Below are positions 10,261-21,275 of a DNA stretch of 64,000 nucleotides, one piece after another (the first letter of the stretch is position 1; each line of letters starts with the position of its first letter). This stretch comes from Atherinomorus stipes (lineage: Eukaryota > Chordata > Actinopteri > Atheriniformes > Atherinidae), in the NCBI GenBank assembly GCA_023101725.1, contig JALJCO010013448.1, positions 310,001-374,000 of the forward strand, given 5' to 3'. Position numbers and translations under genes: made by a program. The notes under the pieces are model-generated. The model did no database searches and was not told the DNA's origin. It worked only from the letters and a program-made list of their open reading frames with translations.

Positions 10261-12010
10261 ATGCCTATAAATGTTAAATGGATGTCCGATATCATCGGCC
10301 GATACTAGACCTCGAGTACTTTCACTGTCAGACACAATCTACAGCAAAAATTACAAGACAAGTCCGGTGGTGCAAAATACACGTATAAAAAATAAATAAA
10401 AAGATATATGAATATAAATTAATATATCAGCATTTAAATTTGATATCGGAAAATGTCAGTATCAGCTAAAGGTATAAAATACAGGTAAAAGAGCAAAATA
10501 CATAAAATGAATTAAAAAATATGAAAAGATCAATTAATATATCGGAACCAAAATTTGATATCGGAATAAATCAGTATCGGTTTTTACTTTTTGCTTTTCT
10601 AATGACAACACAAACTCATGACCACGCATCACTAGGGGCATCAGAATCATCTAGACTGAAATATCATGATATCTTGCACTGCAATATTGTATCAATACAA
10701 AAAAAAACATGTATTGATATTTTTACTGACAAAATTATCGCGAACTCTCGTCGTTTCATCAGTCCAGCTAACAAAAGTGGAAAAGTAAAAGTTATGTCAC
10801 TAAACTAGAAATGTCCGATATTATCGGCGCATTGATATTATCGGCCGATTTTAGAATTAGAATGCTTTTATTGTCAAACAACATGTACAGCAAAAATTAA
10901 AATTCTGGTGCAAAATACATGTATGAATATCAAGATGAATAAAATATATGAATAAAAATTGATATATCGGCTTTAAAATTTTATATCGGAATATATCAGT
11001 TTTTACTTTAATGACAACAAAAACTCATGACCACGCATCACTAGGGGTGTCAGAAAATATCTAGACTGAAATATCATGATATTTTGTGTTGCGATATCAT
11101 ATCAATATAAAAAAAAGCACTGTATTGATATTTTTACTAACAATTATCGTGAAATCTCGCTTCATCAGTCCAGCTAACAAAAGTGGAAAAGTTAAAGTTA
11201 CGTTACTAAACTAGAAATGTCCGATATTATCGGCCGATATTAGAATTAGAACGCTTTTATTGTGGTTAAACAAAATATATAGCAAAAATTAAAAGTCTGG
11301 TGTAAAATACATGTATGAATATCTAAATAAAAAAACAAAATATATGAACATAAATAATATCGGTATTAAAATTTGATATCTGATATCAGTTTTTACTTTA
11401 ATGACAACAAAACCCGTGGCTATGCATCACTAGAGATGTCAGAAAATATTTAGACTTAAATATCACAATATTTTGTGTTGCAATATCGTATATATAAAAA
11501 AAGCACTGCATTGATATTTTAACTAAAGAAATCTCGTGAAATATCGTCGTTACATCAGTCCAACTAATAAAAGTGGAATTTCTGAATAGGAAAGTAAAGT
11601 TATGTCACAAAACTATAGACGTCCAATATTATTGGCCCACTGATATTGTCGGCCGATATTAGACGCTTTTATCGTCATCAGAGACGATATACAGCGAAAA
11701 TTAAAAGACGAGTCCGGTGGTGCAAAACACAGCTGTAAAATACAAGTAAACAGGAAACAAACAAGTATAAAAAAAATTAAATGAACTCAAAATATAAAAA
11801 TATAAATCAATGTATCCTCATCAGTATCATTTTTTACTTTTTGCTTTTTTAATGACAACAAAAACGTGGCCATGCATCACTAGAGGTGTCAGAAAATACC
11901 TATACACTGAAATATCACGATATTTTTTGTTGCTATTCATATCAATATATTTTTCCAAACAAACTCTCATCAAAATCAATCAACTATTAAAAGTCGCAGT
12001 TATCGTGGAA
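10261..12010 (+). repeat. Four tandem copies of a ~410-bp element-derived unit
   Basis: Each unit begins GTCCGATAT(C/T)AT(C/T)GGC followed by CGATATTAGA, then CTTTTATTGTC, AGCAAAAATTAAAA, a GGTGCAAAATACA block, GATATCGGA..ATCAGTTTTTAC, CATGACCACGCATCACTAG, and CATCAGTCCAGCTAACAAAAG. Unit starts are near 10283, 10810, 11218 and 11629. The middle spacings are 408 and 411 bp; the first unit is longer and the last diverged. The unit looks like an hAT-type end joined to other repeat sequence and amplified head to tail. There is no transposase frame. Confidence 0.85.
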
Positions 12011-12112
12011 GAACTTCATTTCCCAGCATTCCTTTCAGAGTCATGTGACTACGCTGCAGCTGCTGCTGCTACAGACTGATTTGCTTTGAAGCTGCTGATA
12101 ATTTGTCTGGTT
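12005..12112 (+). repeat. Copy of the window-start segment
   Basis: GGAAGAACTTCATTTCCCAG through GATAATTTGTCTGGTTTT matches bases about 38-145. It forms the right margin of the ~410-bp tandem block, suggesting that the window start is the right margin of a similar block lying to the left. Confidence 0.75.
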
Positions 12113-12224
12113 TTAAGTTGTTTAAGTTACCAAGTTTTATTAAAATAAAATCAGACGATTTCCAAATCTCATCTTATTTTATTCCAAGTAAAAAATAACA
12201 AAAACGCAACGACTGAAGGAGACT

Positions 12225-12475
12225 GACAACTAACTGGTTTAACTGGGAACAGGTCAGTAACATGACTGGGTATAAAGGAGCATTTCAGAGTCTCTCAGAT
12301 GGAAAGATGTACAGAGGTTCACCAATCTGAGACAAACTGGAGATAAAAACTTTGAAGATTCTCCGTCTACAGTGTAGAATATCATGAGAAGATGGAGAGA
12401 ATTAGGAGGAATCTCTGTGTGCAGGGGACAAGGCTGCATGCTGGTGATCTTGTGGCCCTCAAGGCCCCTTTATGC
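12225..12475 (+). pseudogene. Degraded Tc1/mariner-like transposase, N-terminal part
   Basis: The order of words (GGTCAGTAACATGACTGGGT, AAAGGAGCATTTCAGAG, CCGTCTACAGTGTAGAATAT, AGGAGGAATCTCTGTGTGCA, GGGGACAAGG) matches my memory of a widespread fish Tc1-like transposase gene, covering its leader and first helix-turn-helix region. Frames are broken: the second HTH word reads SPSTV then NIMRRWRELGGISVCRGQG only after frame changes. The catalytic DDE part is absent. The rest of the element is probably deleted. The family assignment rests on recall, not a search. Confidence 0.55.
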
Positions 12476-13332
12476 TCAGATCGGACCAGAAGAAGTCTTT
12501 TTATGACACTTATATGATTATTTACAGTAAAATAAAAAGAAAACGTCCCCGTTTGGCTTAAAACCGAAGCTGACCTGGAATTTTTACACTGATGATTCCA
12601 AAGAGCGAAGTTTTGGCCGTGGGGAGTTTTTTTTGCTGACAGTTATTAATCAACACTTAATTTGATGACAAGTTGAAGCAGGGAGGACCACAGCGGCGAT
12701 TCCCTCCAGCTTTTAAAGCGCAGCGGTAAACAGCTGTGTTTTTATATAAATGTCATGTCAACAGAACGTGTGTTAATAAAGTTGCTGCTTTAAGGCTTGT
12801 TTCAGTTCACGCCTTAATTTTTGCAATCTCTGTTTATTTTGGCAACTCGTGCCTGTCGCCAGGCAGAAGTAAAAGAGCTCGGAATTACGAGAAACTCCAG
12901 CGATCGTCAGATATGGTCGATGAGGTCGCTGCAGACACGACCTGTCAAGACTTGGCTGTAAGTTTCAGACTCATCAGGCTGTTGCCTGGAGGAGAAAACC
13001 ATCTGATTGATAACAAGTTTAGAAGAATCTGCTGCATACGGAGAAATATGATGATTAAATCCAGCTGTTCAGGCAAAACACCGCAGAGATTATCAGCCCT
13101 GAGACGATGAGGCAGGTGGATGAAAAGCTAAAATAGAGATCAGAGCTTCACAAGACGGTGAGAATTTACATTTGAATTTGGATTTTTCTTCTATTGCAGC
13201 TTAAAAAATAACAGGTCATAAGGACCACCTTCTAGAACCGGGTCGGACCCCCGGCTTAATCCCAGGTGTCATAGATCTAACGAGGTGTTGGAAACATTCC
13301 TCAGAGATTTTGCTCCATAATGACATGAAAGC
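12476..13332. other. No gene seen
   Basis: A 124-codon plus-strand frame (12736-13110) starts at GTG, has no recognisable domain and shows no coding periodicity visible by eye, so it is not called. Nothing else is evident. Confidence 0.5.
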
Positions 13333-16300
13333 ATCACATTATGATGAGAATCTCTCGTTCCACCTCATCACAATGAGAATTTCCCGTTCCACCTCATCAT
13401 GATGAGAATCTCCCGTTCCACCTCATCACGATGAGAATCTCCCGTTCCACCTCATCATGATGAGAATCTCCCGTTTCACCTCATCATGATGAGAATCAAT
13501 CCCGTTCCACCTCATCACAACGAGAATCTCCCGTTCCACCTCATCATGATGAGAATCTCCCGTTCCACCTCATCACGATGAGAATCTCCCGTTCCACCTC
13601 ATCATGATGAGAATCTCCCGTTTCACCTCATCATGATGAGAATCTCCCGTTCCACCTCATCACAACGAGAATCTCCCGTTTCACCTCATCATGATGAGAA
13701 TCTCCCGCTCCACCTCATCATGATGAGAATCTCCTGTTCCACCTCATCATGATGAGAATCTCCCGTTCCACCTCATCACGATGAGAATTTCCCGTTCCAC
13801 CTCATCATGATGAGAACCTCCCGTTCCACCTCATCACGATGAGAATTTCCCGTTCCACCTCATCATGATGAGAACCTCCCGTTCCACCTCATCACGATGA
13901 GAATCTCCCGTTTCATCTCATCACGATGAGAATCTCCCGTTCCACCTCATCACGATGAGAATCTCCCGTTACACCTCATCACGATGAGAATCTCCCGTTC
14001 CACCTCATCTTGATGAGAATCTCCCGTTCCACCTCATCACGATGAGAATTTCCCGTTCCACCTCATCACGATGAGAATCTCCCGTTTCATCTCATCACGA
14101 TGAGAATCTCCCGTTCCACCTCATCATGATGAGAACCTCCCGTTCCACCTCATCACGATGAGAATTTCCTGTTCCACCTCATCATTATGAGAATCTCCCG
14201 TTTCATCTCATCACGATGAGAATCTCCCGTTCCACCTAATCCTGATGAGAATCTCCCGTTCCACCTAATCCTGATGAGAATCTCCCGTTCCACCTCATCA
14301 CGATGAGAATCTCCCGTTCCACCCTCATCACGATGAGAATCTCCCGTTTCATCTCATCACGATGAGAATCTCCCGTTCCACCTCATCACGATGAGAATCT
14401 CCCGTTCCACCTCATCACGATGAGAATCTCCCGTTCCACCTCATCACGATGAGAATTTCCCGTTCCACCTCATCACGATGAGAATCTCCCGTTTCATCTC
14501 ATCACGATGAGAATCTCCCGTTCCACCTCATCATTATGAGAACCTCCCGTTCCACCTCATCACGATGAGAATTTCCCGTTCCACCTCATCATTATGAGAA
14601 TCTCCCGTTTCATCTCATCACGATGAGAATCTCCCGTTCCACCTAATCCTGATGAGAATCTCCCGTTCCACCTCATCACGATGAGAATCTCCCGTTCCAC
14701 CTCATCACGATGAGAATCTCCCGTTTCATCTCATCACGATGAGAATCTCCCGTTCCACCTCATCACGATGAGAATCTCCCGTTCCACCTCATCTTGATGA
14801 GAATCTCCCGTTCCACCTCATCACGATGAGAATTTCCCGTTCCACCTCATCACGATGAGAATCTCCCGTTTCATCTCATCACGATGAGAATCTCCCGTTC
14901 CACCTCATCATGATGAGAACCTCCCGTTCCACCTCATCACGATGAGAATTTCCTGTTCCACCTCATCATTATGAGAATCTCCCGTTTCACCTCATCACGA
15001 TGAGAATCTCCCGTTCCACCTAATCCTGATGAGAATCTCCCGTTCCACCTAATCCTGATGAGAATCTCCCGTTCCACCTCATCACGATGAGAATCTCCCG
15101 TTCCACCTCATCACGATGAGAATCTCCCGTTTCATCTCATCACGATGAGAATCTCCCGTTCCACCTCATCACGATGAGAATCTCCCGTTCCACCTCATCT
15201 TGATGAGAATCTCCCGTTCCACCTCATCACGATGAGAATTTCCCGTTCCACCTCATCACGATGAGAATCTCCCGTTTCATCTCATCACGATGAGAATCTC
15301 CCGTTCCACCTCATCATGATGAGAACCTCCCGTTCCACCTCATCACGATGAGAATTTCCCGTTCCACCTCATCATTATGAGAATCTCCCGTTTCATCTCA
15401 TCACGATGAGAATCTCCCGTTCCACCTAATCCTGATGAGAATCTCCCGTTCCACCTAATCCTGATGAGAATCTCCCGTTCCACCTCATCACGATGAGAAT
15501 CTCCCGTTCCACCTCATCACGATGAGAATCTCCCGTTCCACCTCATTACGATGAGAATCTCCCGTTTCATCTCATCACGATGAGAATATCCCGTTCCACC
15601 TCATCACGATGAGAATCTCCCGTTACACCTCATCACGATGAGAATCTCCCGTTCCACCTCATCTTGATGAGAATATCCCGTTCCACCTCATCACGATGAG
15701 AATTTCCCGTTCCACCTCATCACGATGAGAATCTCCCGTTTCATCTCATCACGATGAGAATCTCCCGTTCCACCTCATCATGATGAGAACCTCCCGTTCC
15801 ACCTCATCACGATGAGAATTTCCTGTTCCACCTCATCATTATGAGAATCTCCCGTTTCATCTCATCACGATGAGAATCTCCCGTTCCACCTAATCCTGAT
15901 GAGAATCTCCCGTTCCACCTAATCCTGATGAGAATCTCCCGTTCCACCTCATCACGATGAGAATCTCCCGTTCCACCTCATCACGATGAGAATCTCCCGT
16001 TTCATCTCATCACGATGAGAATCTCCCGTTCCACCTCATCACGATGAGAATCTCCCGTTCCACCTCATCTTGATGAGAATCTCCCGTTCCACCTCATCAC
16101 GATGAGAATTTCCCGTTCCACCTCATCACGATGAGAATCTCCCGTTCCACCTCATCATTATGAGAATCTCCCGTTTCATCTCATCACGATGAGAATCTCC
16201 CGTTCCACCTCATCACGATGAGAATTTCCCGTTCCACCTCATCACGATGAGAATCTCCCGTTCCACCTCATCACGATGAGAATCTCCCGTTTCATCTCAT

Positions 16301-16379
16301 CATGATGAAAATCTCCCGTTCCACCTCATCACGATGAGAATCTCCCGTTTCATCTCATCATGATGAGAATCTCCCGTTC
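13333..16379 (+). repeat. 29-bp minisatellite with higher-order structure (about 105 units)
   Basis: The 29-bp unit contains GAGAATCTCCCGTTCCACCT followed by CATCACGAT or CATCATGAT. The CATG version makes CTCATCATGATGAG, a perfect 14-bp palindrome; the CACG version carries a CpG. Variant units (TTTCATCTC, CCTAATCCTGAT, CATTATGAG, CATCTTGAT, TTTCC) are not random. CCTAATCC doublets sit at 14235/14264, 15019/15048, 15425/15454 and 15889/15918, with a single at 14642. Spacings are 406 (14 units) and 464 (16 units), so blocks of 13-16 monomers have been amplified together. Confidence 0.97.
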
Positions 16380-16606
16380 TGTACTCTCATATTTACTCGT
16401 ACTTTTCAGGTTCCTGAACCTCCTGAACATAAATCTGAGATTTTGTAATCACACATTTTCTTGTAACTGGTGACTTCGGCCACTCTGACATCATCCAGGT
16501 GAAACATTTCACACCAAACACGAACACATGAACACATCAGCCCAGATAACTGAGCAAACGCTGCTGTTAGCAGCCTAACACAGTCAGAATGATTTGTTTC
16601 CTGAAG
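16380..16606. other. Short unique spacer
   Basis: No coding or repeat signal. Confidence 0.4.
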
Positions 16607-16647
16607 GGCCGTGTTCTCCGTGTTCTCCGTGTTCTCCGTGTTCTCCG
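16607..16647 (+). repeat. 9-bp tandem repeat (4 units)
   Basis: GTGTTCTCC repeated four times, ending in GGAGC. Confidence 0.95.
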
Positions 16648-17180
16648 GAGCTGGACAGCTTTTACATGTACTTCTTGTCGCGAGTGTCACCAGGTGTCAG
16701 CGGCTGCTGTTTCCAGCTGAAAAACCTGCTGATTCTTTGCCTTCAAAGCTGCAGCTTACACGTCCTCTGAAGGGGGAGCTGATGCTCCTGGGAGGCTTTT
16801 TGTTGCACCTCCAGACTTCCCCGTCTGCCAAGACCTATTTTCCATGCAGATCAGCTGTCCACCTGCTAGAGGAACTGACATTTTGGCTCCTGATGCGTGC
16901 TCTACTTTCCAAAGGAGCTTTGAGCTGGGCTGAGGGGATTTGCAGCTGTGTACAGTGTAGCAGGCGCTTGATCTCCAGCTGGTGCTGGCGTGGCCTTTTA
17001 CTCTGAACGGGCCAGAAACGCTTCCCTCGCTGCTGTGGAGGGATGGAGACACAACCAGCATCTCTGTGCTGTTTTCCTTCGGCTGACGCAACGCTCTCCC
17101 ACAATGCTCTGCTCTAACAGAGGGGGGGCTGAGTTTCTATTGGACAGATTCTCTGGTTAGAAAAGCAACTTAGTACTGAT
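16648..17180. other. No identifiable gene
   Basis: Overlapping open frames of 89, 111 and 131 codons lie on both strands between 16611 and 17104. None shows a domain I recognise, and being open on both strands argues against simple coding. The stretch may be an unclassified repeat or a conserved block. Confidence 0.35.
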
Positions 17181-17182
17181 CA

Positions 17183-17816
17183 GTAGGGCTGGGAATCACT
17201 AGGTACCTTGCGATACGATACTATCACGATATTTTGCCTACGATAACAATAATATCACGATACAGTAATTCTGCAAAAATCAATATATTGCAATAAATTT
17301 ATCCACGATAGACCACAGTATTTGTCCCTGAAGACATTCCAAATTTATCGACCAAAGTGAATCCATGTGAAATGAATTACAAAATATTATCAATCAGTAG
17401 CACATAAGTGACATCAGTTCATATGAAATGAGCAAAACAATAAAACAAAGTGCACAGTGGTTCTTCTTAAGAAAGCATATAAAAAATAAACATTTCAGTC
17501 ATTATTTCTTCATAATCTCAAACAACTGGGTGGTCTATGACAACCTGGACACACATTTTAATTTGTACTTTACACCATGTTTAAAGTTTAACCCGAACCT
17601 GCAGCCTGCACATAGATATGAGTGCTAATGCAGGGACTTTTCTACATGCTGAACCGCTGCAGAAAGAACAACGAAATCTCGCGAGATCTCACTGGTCTCT
17701 TACAAAATCTCGCGAGATTTCGCAAAAATATCGATACAGCTTTTTAAAATATCGATATGATATCGCAACACAAAATATTGCGATATTTCAGTGTATCAAT
17801 ATTTTGGCACACCCCT
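17183..17816 (+). mobile_element. ATCG-rich miniature element, about 630 bp
   Basis: The left end (TAGGGCTGGGAATCACTAGG, GCGATACGATAC, ATCACGATATTTTGCC) and right end (GATATTTCAGTGTATCAATA, TTTTGGCACACCCCTG) match my memory of a common teleost non-autonomous family. The terminal inverted match is imperfect (TAGGGCTGGG against CAGGGGTGTG) and no clean target duplication is seen. The right half (17555-17816) has a diverged relative at 58255-58535. It contains CTCGCGAGAT palindromes. No coding frame. Confidence 0.65.
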
Positions 17817-17843
17817 GCTGCTTCAGGGTGCCTGAAGCAGCAG
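17815..17843. other. Perfect hairpin, 13-bp stem, 3-nt loop
   Basis: CTGCTGCTTCAGG, loop GTG, CCTGAAGCAGCAG. It lies exactly at the junction between the miniature element and the following sequence that begins CAGTGCAAAGG. Confidence 0.9.
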
Positions 17844-18362
17844 TGCAAAGGCCCATTCATACCCTACGGTAAATACGGATACGGACGCTTTCATCCGTAT
17901 CCGGAGGTCGTTGCGTCCGTCAGTATGTCCGTTGTGAGAGAGCTTACGAATCCGGAACGGAGCAATACCACTGGAAACCGTGGCGGCAGTAAAACGTCAG
18001 AGTTTACAGAAGACGAGGAGGAAGCGGGCATTTAAAAAAGTCAGAGTTTGAATTACTTTGACCACGTTTAAGTGGTCGGACATGCCACCACTGCGTACAC
18101 TTGTCACAACACTGCCCCCTAGAGGGTGCACGGAGCAACATTCATAGCAACGCTGAAACTGGATGGAGGTACGTAGGCCAGTAACGAAGACAACGTTTGG
18201 TACGGACGAGCCAATTTCGTCCCTATCCGGAGGTACGAAGCAAGCTTCAGTCTGTTGTCCTACATCTGCCTTGTACGTGAATTCATCATGCAGAGAACGG
18301 CCGACAAGGTTTTTACGTGTGGAGCGGAGTCCGAAGAGGAAAGGTAGCTGCTGACAGTTGCT
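17844..18362. other. Unclassified sequence, probably repeat-derived
   Basis: Repeated CGGATACGG/CCGTATCCGG/TATCCGGAGGT words give it internal inverted repetition. Together with the CAGTGCAAAGGCCC start, this suggests another hAT-like element, but a matching right terminus was not found. No protein-like frame. Confidence 0.35.
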
Positions 18363-18902
18363 TTAAAGGTACAGTATGTAAAAAGATCAAAGGTCAGTGA
18401 CAGAAAAATGTGATATATAATTCATAACTGTGATTCTATTGATGTGTAATCGCTGCACTAGAACAGCTTTTATATGTTTATTTTCTTAGAATGAATCATT
18501 TATATCTACCTGCTGGGGGGTGCACATGTGGAGGCTGCCACATTTGTTCCACCATTTTTTACTACAGTGTCTTTGAATGGACAAACCTGTGTGAATTGAG
18601 AACCCTCTGAACTTTAAAACTGCTGTAGCAGCTTTGTTTAATGGGAGTTAGAGACTGTTTGGGATCAGTAATGTTTTAAACGACATTAAAAATACTTTCT
18701 CATAGTCCAGTCATAGCTACACCTGAGATACCGGATCCACTCACACATGAAAACATCTTCATGTCTGGGAGACTTTTGGCCACTAAGAGCCACCATACAT
18801 TCACTACACTGCTTAGAATATGAAGTCATTTGAAAGAAAACATCTTTTCTTGTAATACCCATCTCCACCACTAGATGTAATTCTTACGTGATGTACCTTT
18901 AA
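18363..18902 (+). mobile_element. TTAA-flanked non-autonomous DNA element, 540 bp
   Basis: The left end TTAAAGGTACAGTATGTAA (18363) and right end TTACGTGATGTACCTTTAA (ending 18902) are imperfect inverted repeats: AGGTACA is perfect, then GTATGTAA against TCACGTAA. Both are bounded by TTAA. TTAA duplications are made by the piggyBac and Kolobok superfamilies; the ends seen do not decide between them. No transposase frame, hence non-autonomous. Confidence 0.7.
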
Positions 18903-19222
18903 TCTTCACAAGTCAACGTGAACGTGATGCTGACGCTACATAGGCTGATGAAGATGACGCTGGTTAGCTTAAAAAATGCAGGTTTATCATTCACGGACAG
19001 CACGTTGATGAGCCCCCCCCCCCCCCCTCTCCCCCCACCCTCATCATATTCATGGGTCAGAGATTCCGGGTGAGACGGTTCCAGGACGAGATGAAGATGA
19101 GGAAGACTCAGTTTTACATTAAAGGTGATGCTGCACTCAGCTGCTCATCTTCATCCTTCTGGAAACTCAGACAACCAGCATGTATGTCGCAGCTGAAGCT
19201 GCACGTTTCTGATGGTTAGAGT
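18903..19222. other. Unique spacer with a C15 tract
   Basis: An uninterrupted run of 15 C lies at 19013-19027. No gene seen. Confidence 0.5.
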
Positions 19223-20323
19223 GCGCGTGCACGTGTTTGCACCTGCGCGTGCACGTGTTTGCACCTGTGCGTGTTTGCACCTGCGTGTGCTCACGTGTTT
19301 GCACCTGCATGTGTTTGCACCTGTGCGTGTTTGCACCTGCCCGTGCTCACGTATTTGCACCTGCGCGTGCTCACGTGTTTGCACCTGCGCGTGCACATGT
19401 TTGCACCTGCATGCGTGTGCTCGTGTTTGCACCTGCGCGTGCACATGTTTGCACCTGCATGCGTGTGCTCATGTTTGCACCTGCGCGTGCACATGTGTTT
19501 TCACCTGCGCGTGTTTGCACCTGCATGCGTGTGCTCGTGTTTGTGCATGCTCACGTGTTTTCACCTGCACGTTTGCACCTGCGCGTGCTCATGTGTTTTC
19601 ACCTGCGCGTGTTTGCACCTGCATGCGTGTGCTCGTGTTTGCACCTGCGCGTGTTTGCACCTGCATGCGTGTGCTCGTGTTTGCGCATTGGTGTGCTCAT
19701 GTTTGCACCTGCGTGTGTTTGCACATACACGTGTTTGCACCTGCATGTGCACGTTTTTGCACCTGCGCGTGCTCACGTGTTTTCACCTGTGCGTGTTTGC
19801 ACCTGCATGCGTCTGCGCGTGTTTGCGCATTGGTGTGCTCATGTTTGCACCTGCGTGTGTTTGCACCTGCGCGTGCACATGTTTGCACCTGCGCGTGCAC
19901 GTGTTTTCACCTGCGCGTGTTTGCACCTGCGCGTGCTCACGTGTTTTCACCTGTGCGTGTTTGCACCTGCGCGTGCACATGTTTGCACCTGCATGCGTCT
20001 GCGCGTGTTTGCGCATTGGTGTGCTCATGTTTGCACCTGCGTGTGTTTGCACATGCGCGTGTTTGCACCTGCGCGTGTTTGCACCTGCGCGTGCACATGT
20101 TTGCACCTGCGCGTGCACGTGTTTTCACCTGCGCGTGTTTGCACCTGCGCGTGCTCACGTGTTTTCACCTGCGCGTGTTTGCACCTGCGCGTGTTTGCAC
20201 CTGCGCGTGTTTGCACCTGCATGCGTCTGCTTGTGTTTGCGCATTGGTGTGCTCATGTTTGCACCTGCGCGTGCACGTGTTTTCACCTGCGCGTGTTTGC
20301 ACCTGCGCGTGCACGTGTTTGCA
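19223..20323 (+). repeat. 16/22-bp minisatellite rich in CACGTG
   Basis: The basic 16-bp unit TTTGCACCTGCGCGTG is extended in many units by CACGTG or CTCACG to about 22 bp; TTTTCACC and CATGCGTCTG variants occur. I count 13 perfect CACGTG palindromes inside the array and many GCGTG words. All three plus-strand frames stay open for 357-414 codons because the unit has no stops, and the resulting Cys/His/Val-rich peptides are artefacts. Confidence 0.95.
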
Positions 20324-21056
20324 TCGGGGTGAAGCTTTGCTGTGTGCAGGTCAGGACTGAGGAGCCGTGGTGGAAACCAGATAAACCAGCCTCACGCTGC
20401 AGCTTTCGTTGGTCAGTGAAGTCGTTCGTGTCTCAGCTTTTTTTCACGTGTTACATGAAACAGTCGCTCATGTTCTTGTGATCACGTGATAATTCTACAT
20501 CTGATCTAGAAAATGTATTTAGGCACAAACACTGAACAGAAGCTGGAATGTGAAGTATTAAATCTCAAACCGAATCACAATATTGTCGTAAGTGAGACCT
20601 TAGAAGACGAGTTAGACACCCATCTTCTAGAATATCAGGAGTCAAACCAACGTACACACCTGGACCAAGTTTTATGTTATTTGCATTCGTAGAAAACAGT
20701 AACCTAAAATCTCATTCACTCCCCCTTTAGTAAGCTTACGGAGCCGTAAGGGTTAAAAACATATTTCATTTCTTCCCAGTTTATCTGAATTCTGTTGTGT
20801 GGTTAATAAATGGAAGATGTGATGTTTAAAAAGGCCGAGGTGTTGAAATTTACCTCAGAATCCCTGCATGTGCTCCGTTTTTGATTTTACAAGGTCAGGG
20901 ATGGTTATCACACCATCGGACAACAAAGTTTCAGGGCAGAGCTTCATTTATCTTCCATATGAGGCGATTTCTGCGACTGGCTGAGGTTTCCAACCACCTG
21001 AGATCATCATCATCCTCACCTGTTCATCTGCCCGTTAACACCTCGCTTTGCATTTA
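20324..21056. other. No gene seen
   Basis: Two further CACGTG sites lie just beyond the array (about 20445 and 20484). Otherwise AT-rich single-copy-looking DNA. Confidence 0.45.
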
Positions 21057-21272
21057 TTCTGCTTTTATGCAGCTAAATATTTCAAGTGTTAAAGTTTCAT
21101 GTGAAGGTCTCCTGTCCTCGTCCAGCGGCACGTGGAGGTCCGTTCGGACGTAGACCAGGCACAGAGCCTCCTGGAGTTTGGTGTGACTGTGTTCAGGTTT
21201 AAACTTCGTGTGAAACATCGGGGTGAACCCGTATGGGGGCTGAGAGCTGCAGGGTCGCTGGAACGTGTCATC
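21057..21272 (-). CDS. Candidate terminal exon, unidentified (72 codons)
   Basis: The minus strand is open from after a TGA at 21273-21275 to a TAA at 21054-21056. The translation looks like ordinary protein (words PPYGFTPMFHTKFKPEHSH, TKLQEALCLVYVRTDLHVPL, DEDRRPSHETLTLEIF), whereas the overlapping frame on the same strand is Ser/Arg/Thr-rich, as expected of an out-of-frame reading of coding DNA. A possible splice acceptor CTGCAGCTCTCAG precedes the Pro-Pro-Tyr word. An AATAAA overlaps the stop codon. No family recognised and no companion exon found in the window, so this stays a candidate. Confidence 0.25.
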
Positions 21273-21275
21273 TCA

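Noticed and set aside
12736..13110. 124-codon plus-strand frame
   Set aside because: Starts at GTG, no domain, no supporting context.
13333..16379. CRISPR-like regular array
   Set aside because: Units are contiguous with no unique spacers, and the context is vertebrate.
16611..17104. Overlapping 89-131 codon frames on both strands
   Set aside because: Open on both strands with no recognisable domain; not enough to call a gene.
17183..17816. Exact 8-bp target duplication for the 17.2-kb element
   Set aside because: Flanks CTGATCAG and CTGCTTCA do not match; the element is called on its ends and its relative at 58255 only.
19212..20481. Cys/His/Val-rich frames of 357-414 codons
   Set aside because: All three plus-strand frames are open at once because the repeat unit lacks stops; there is no gene structure.
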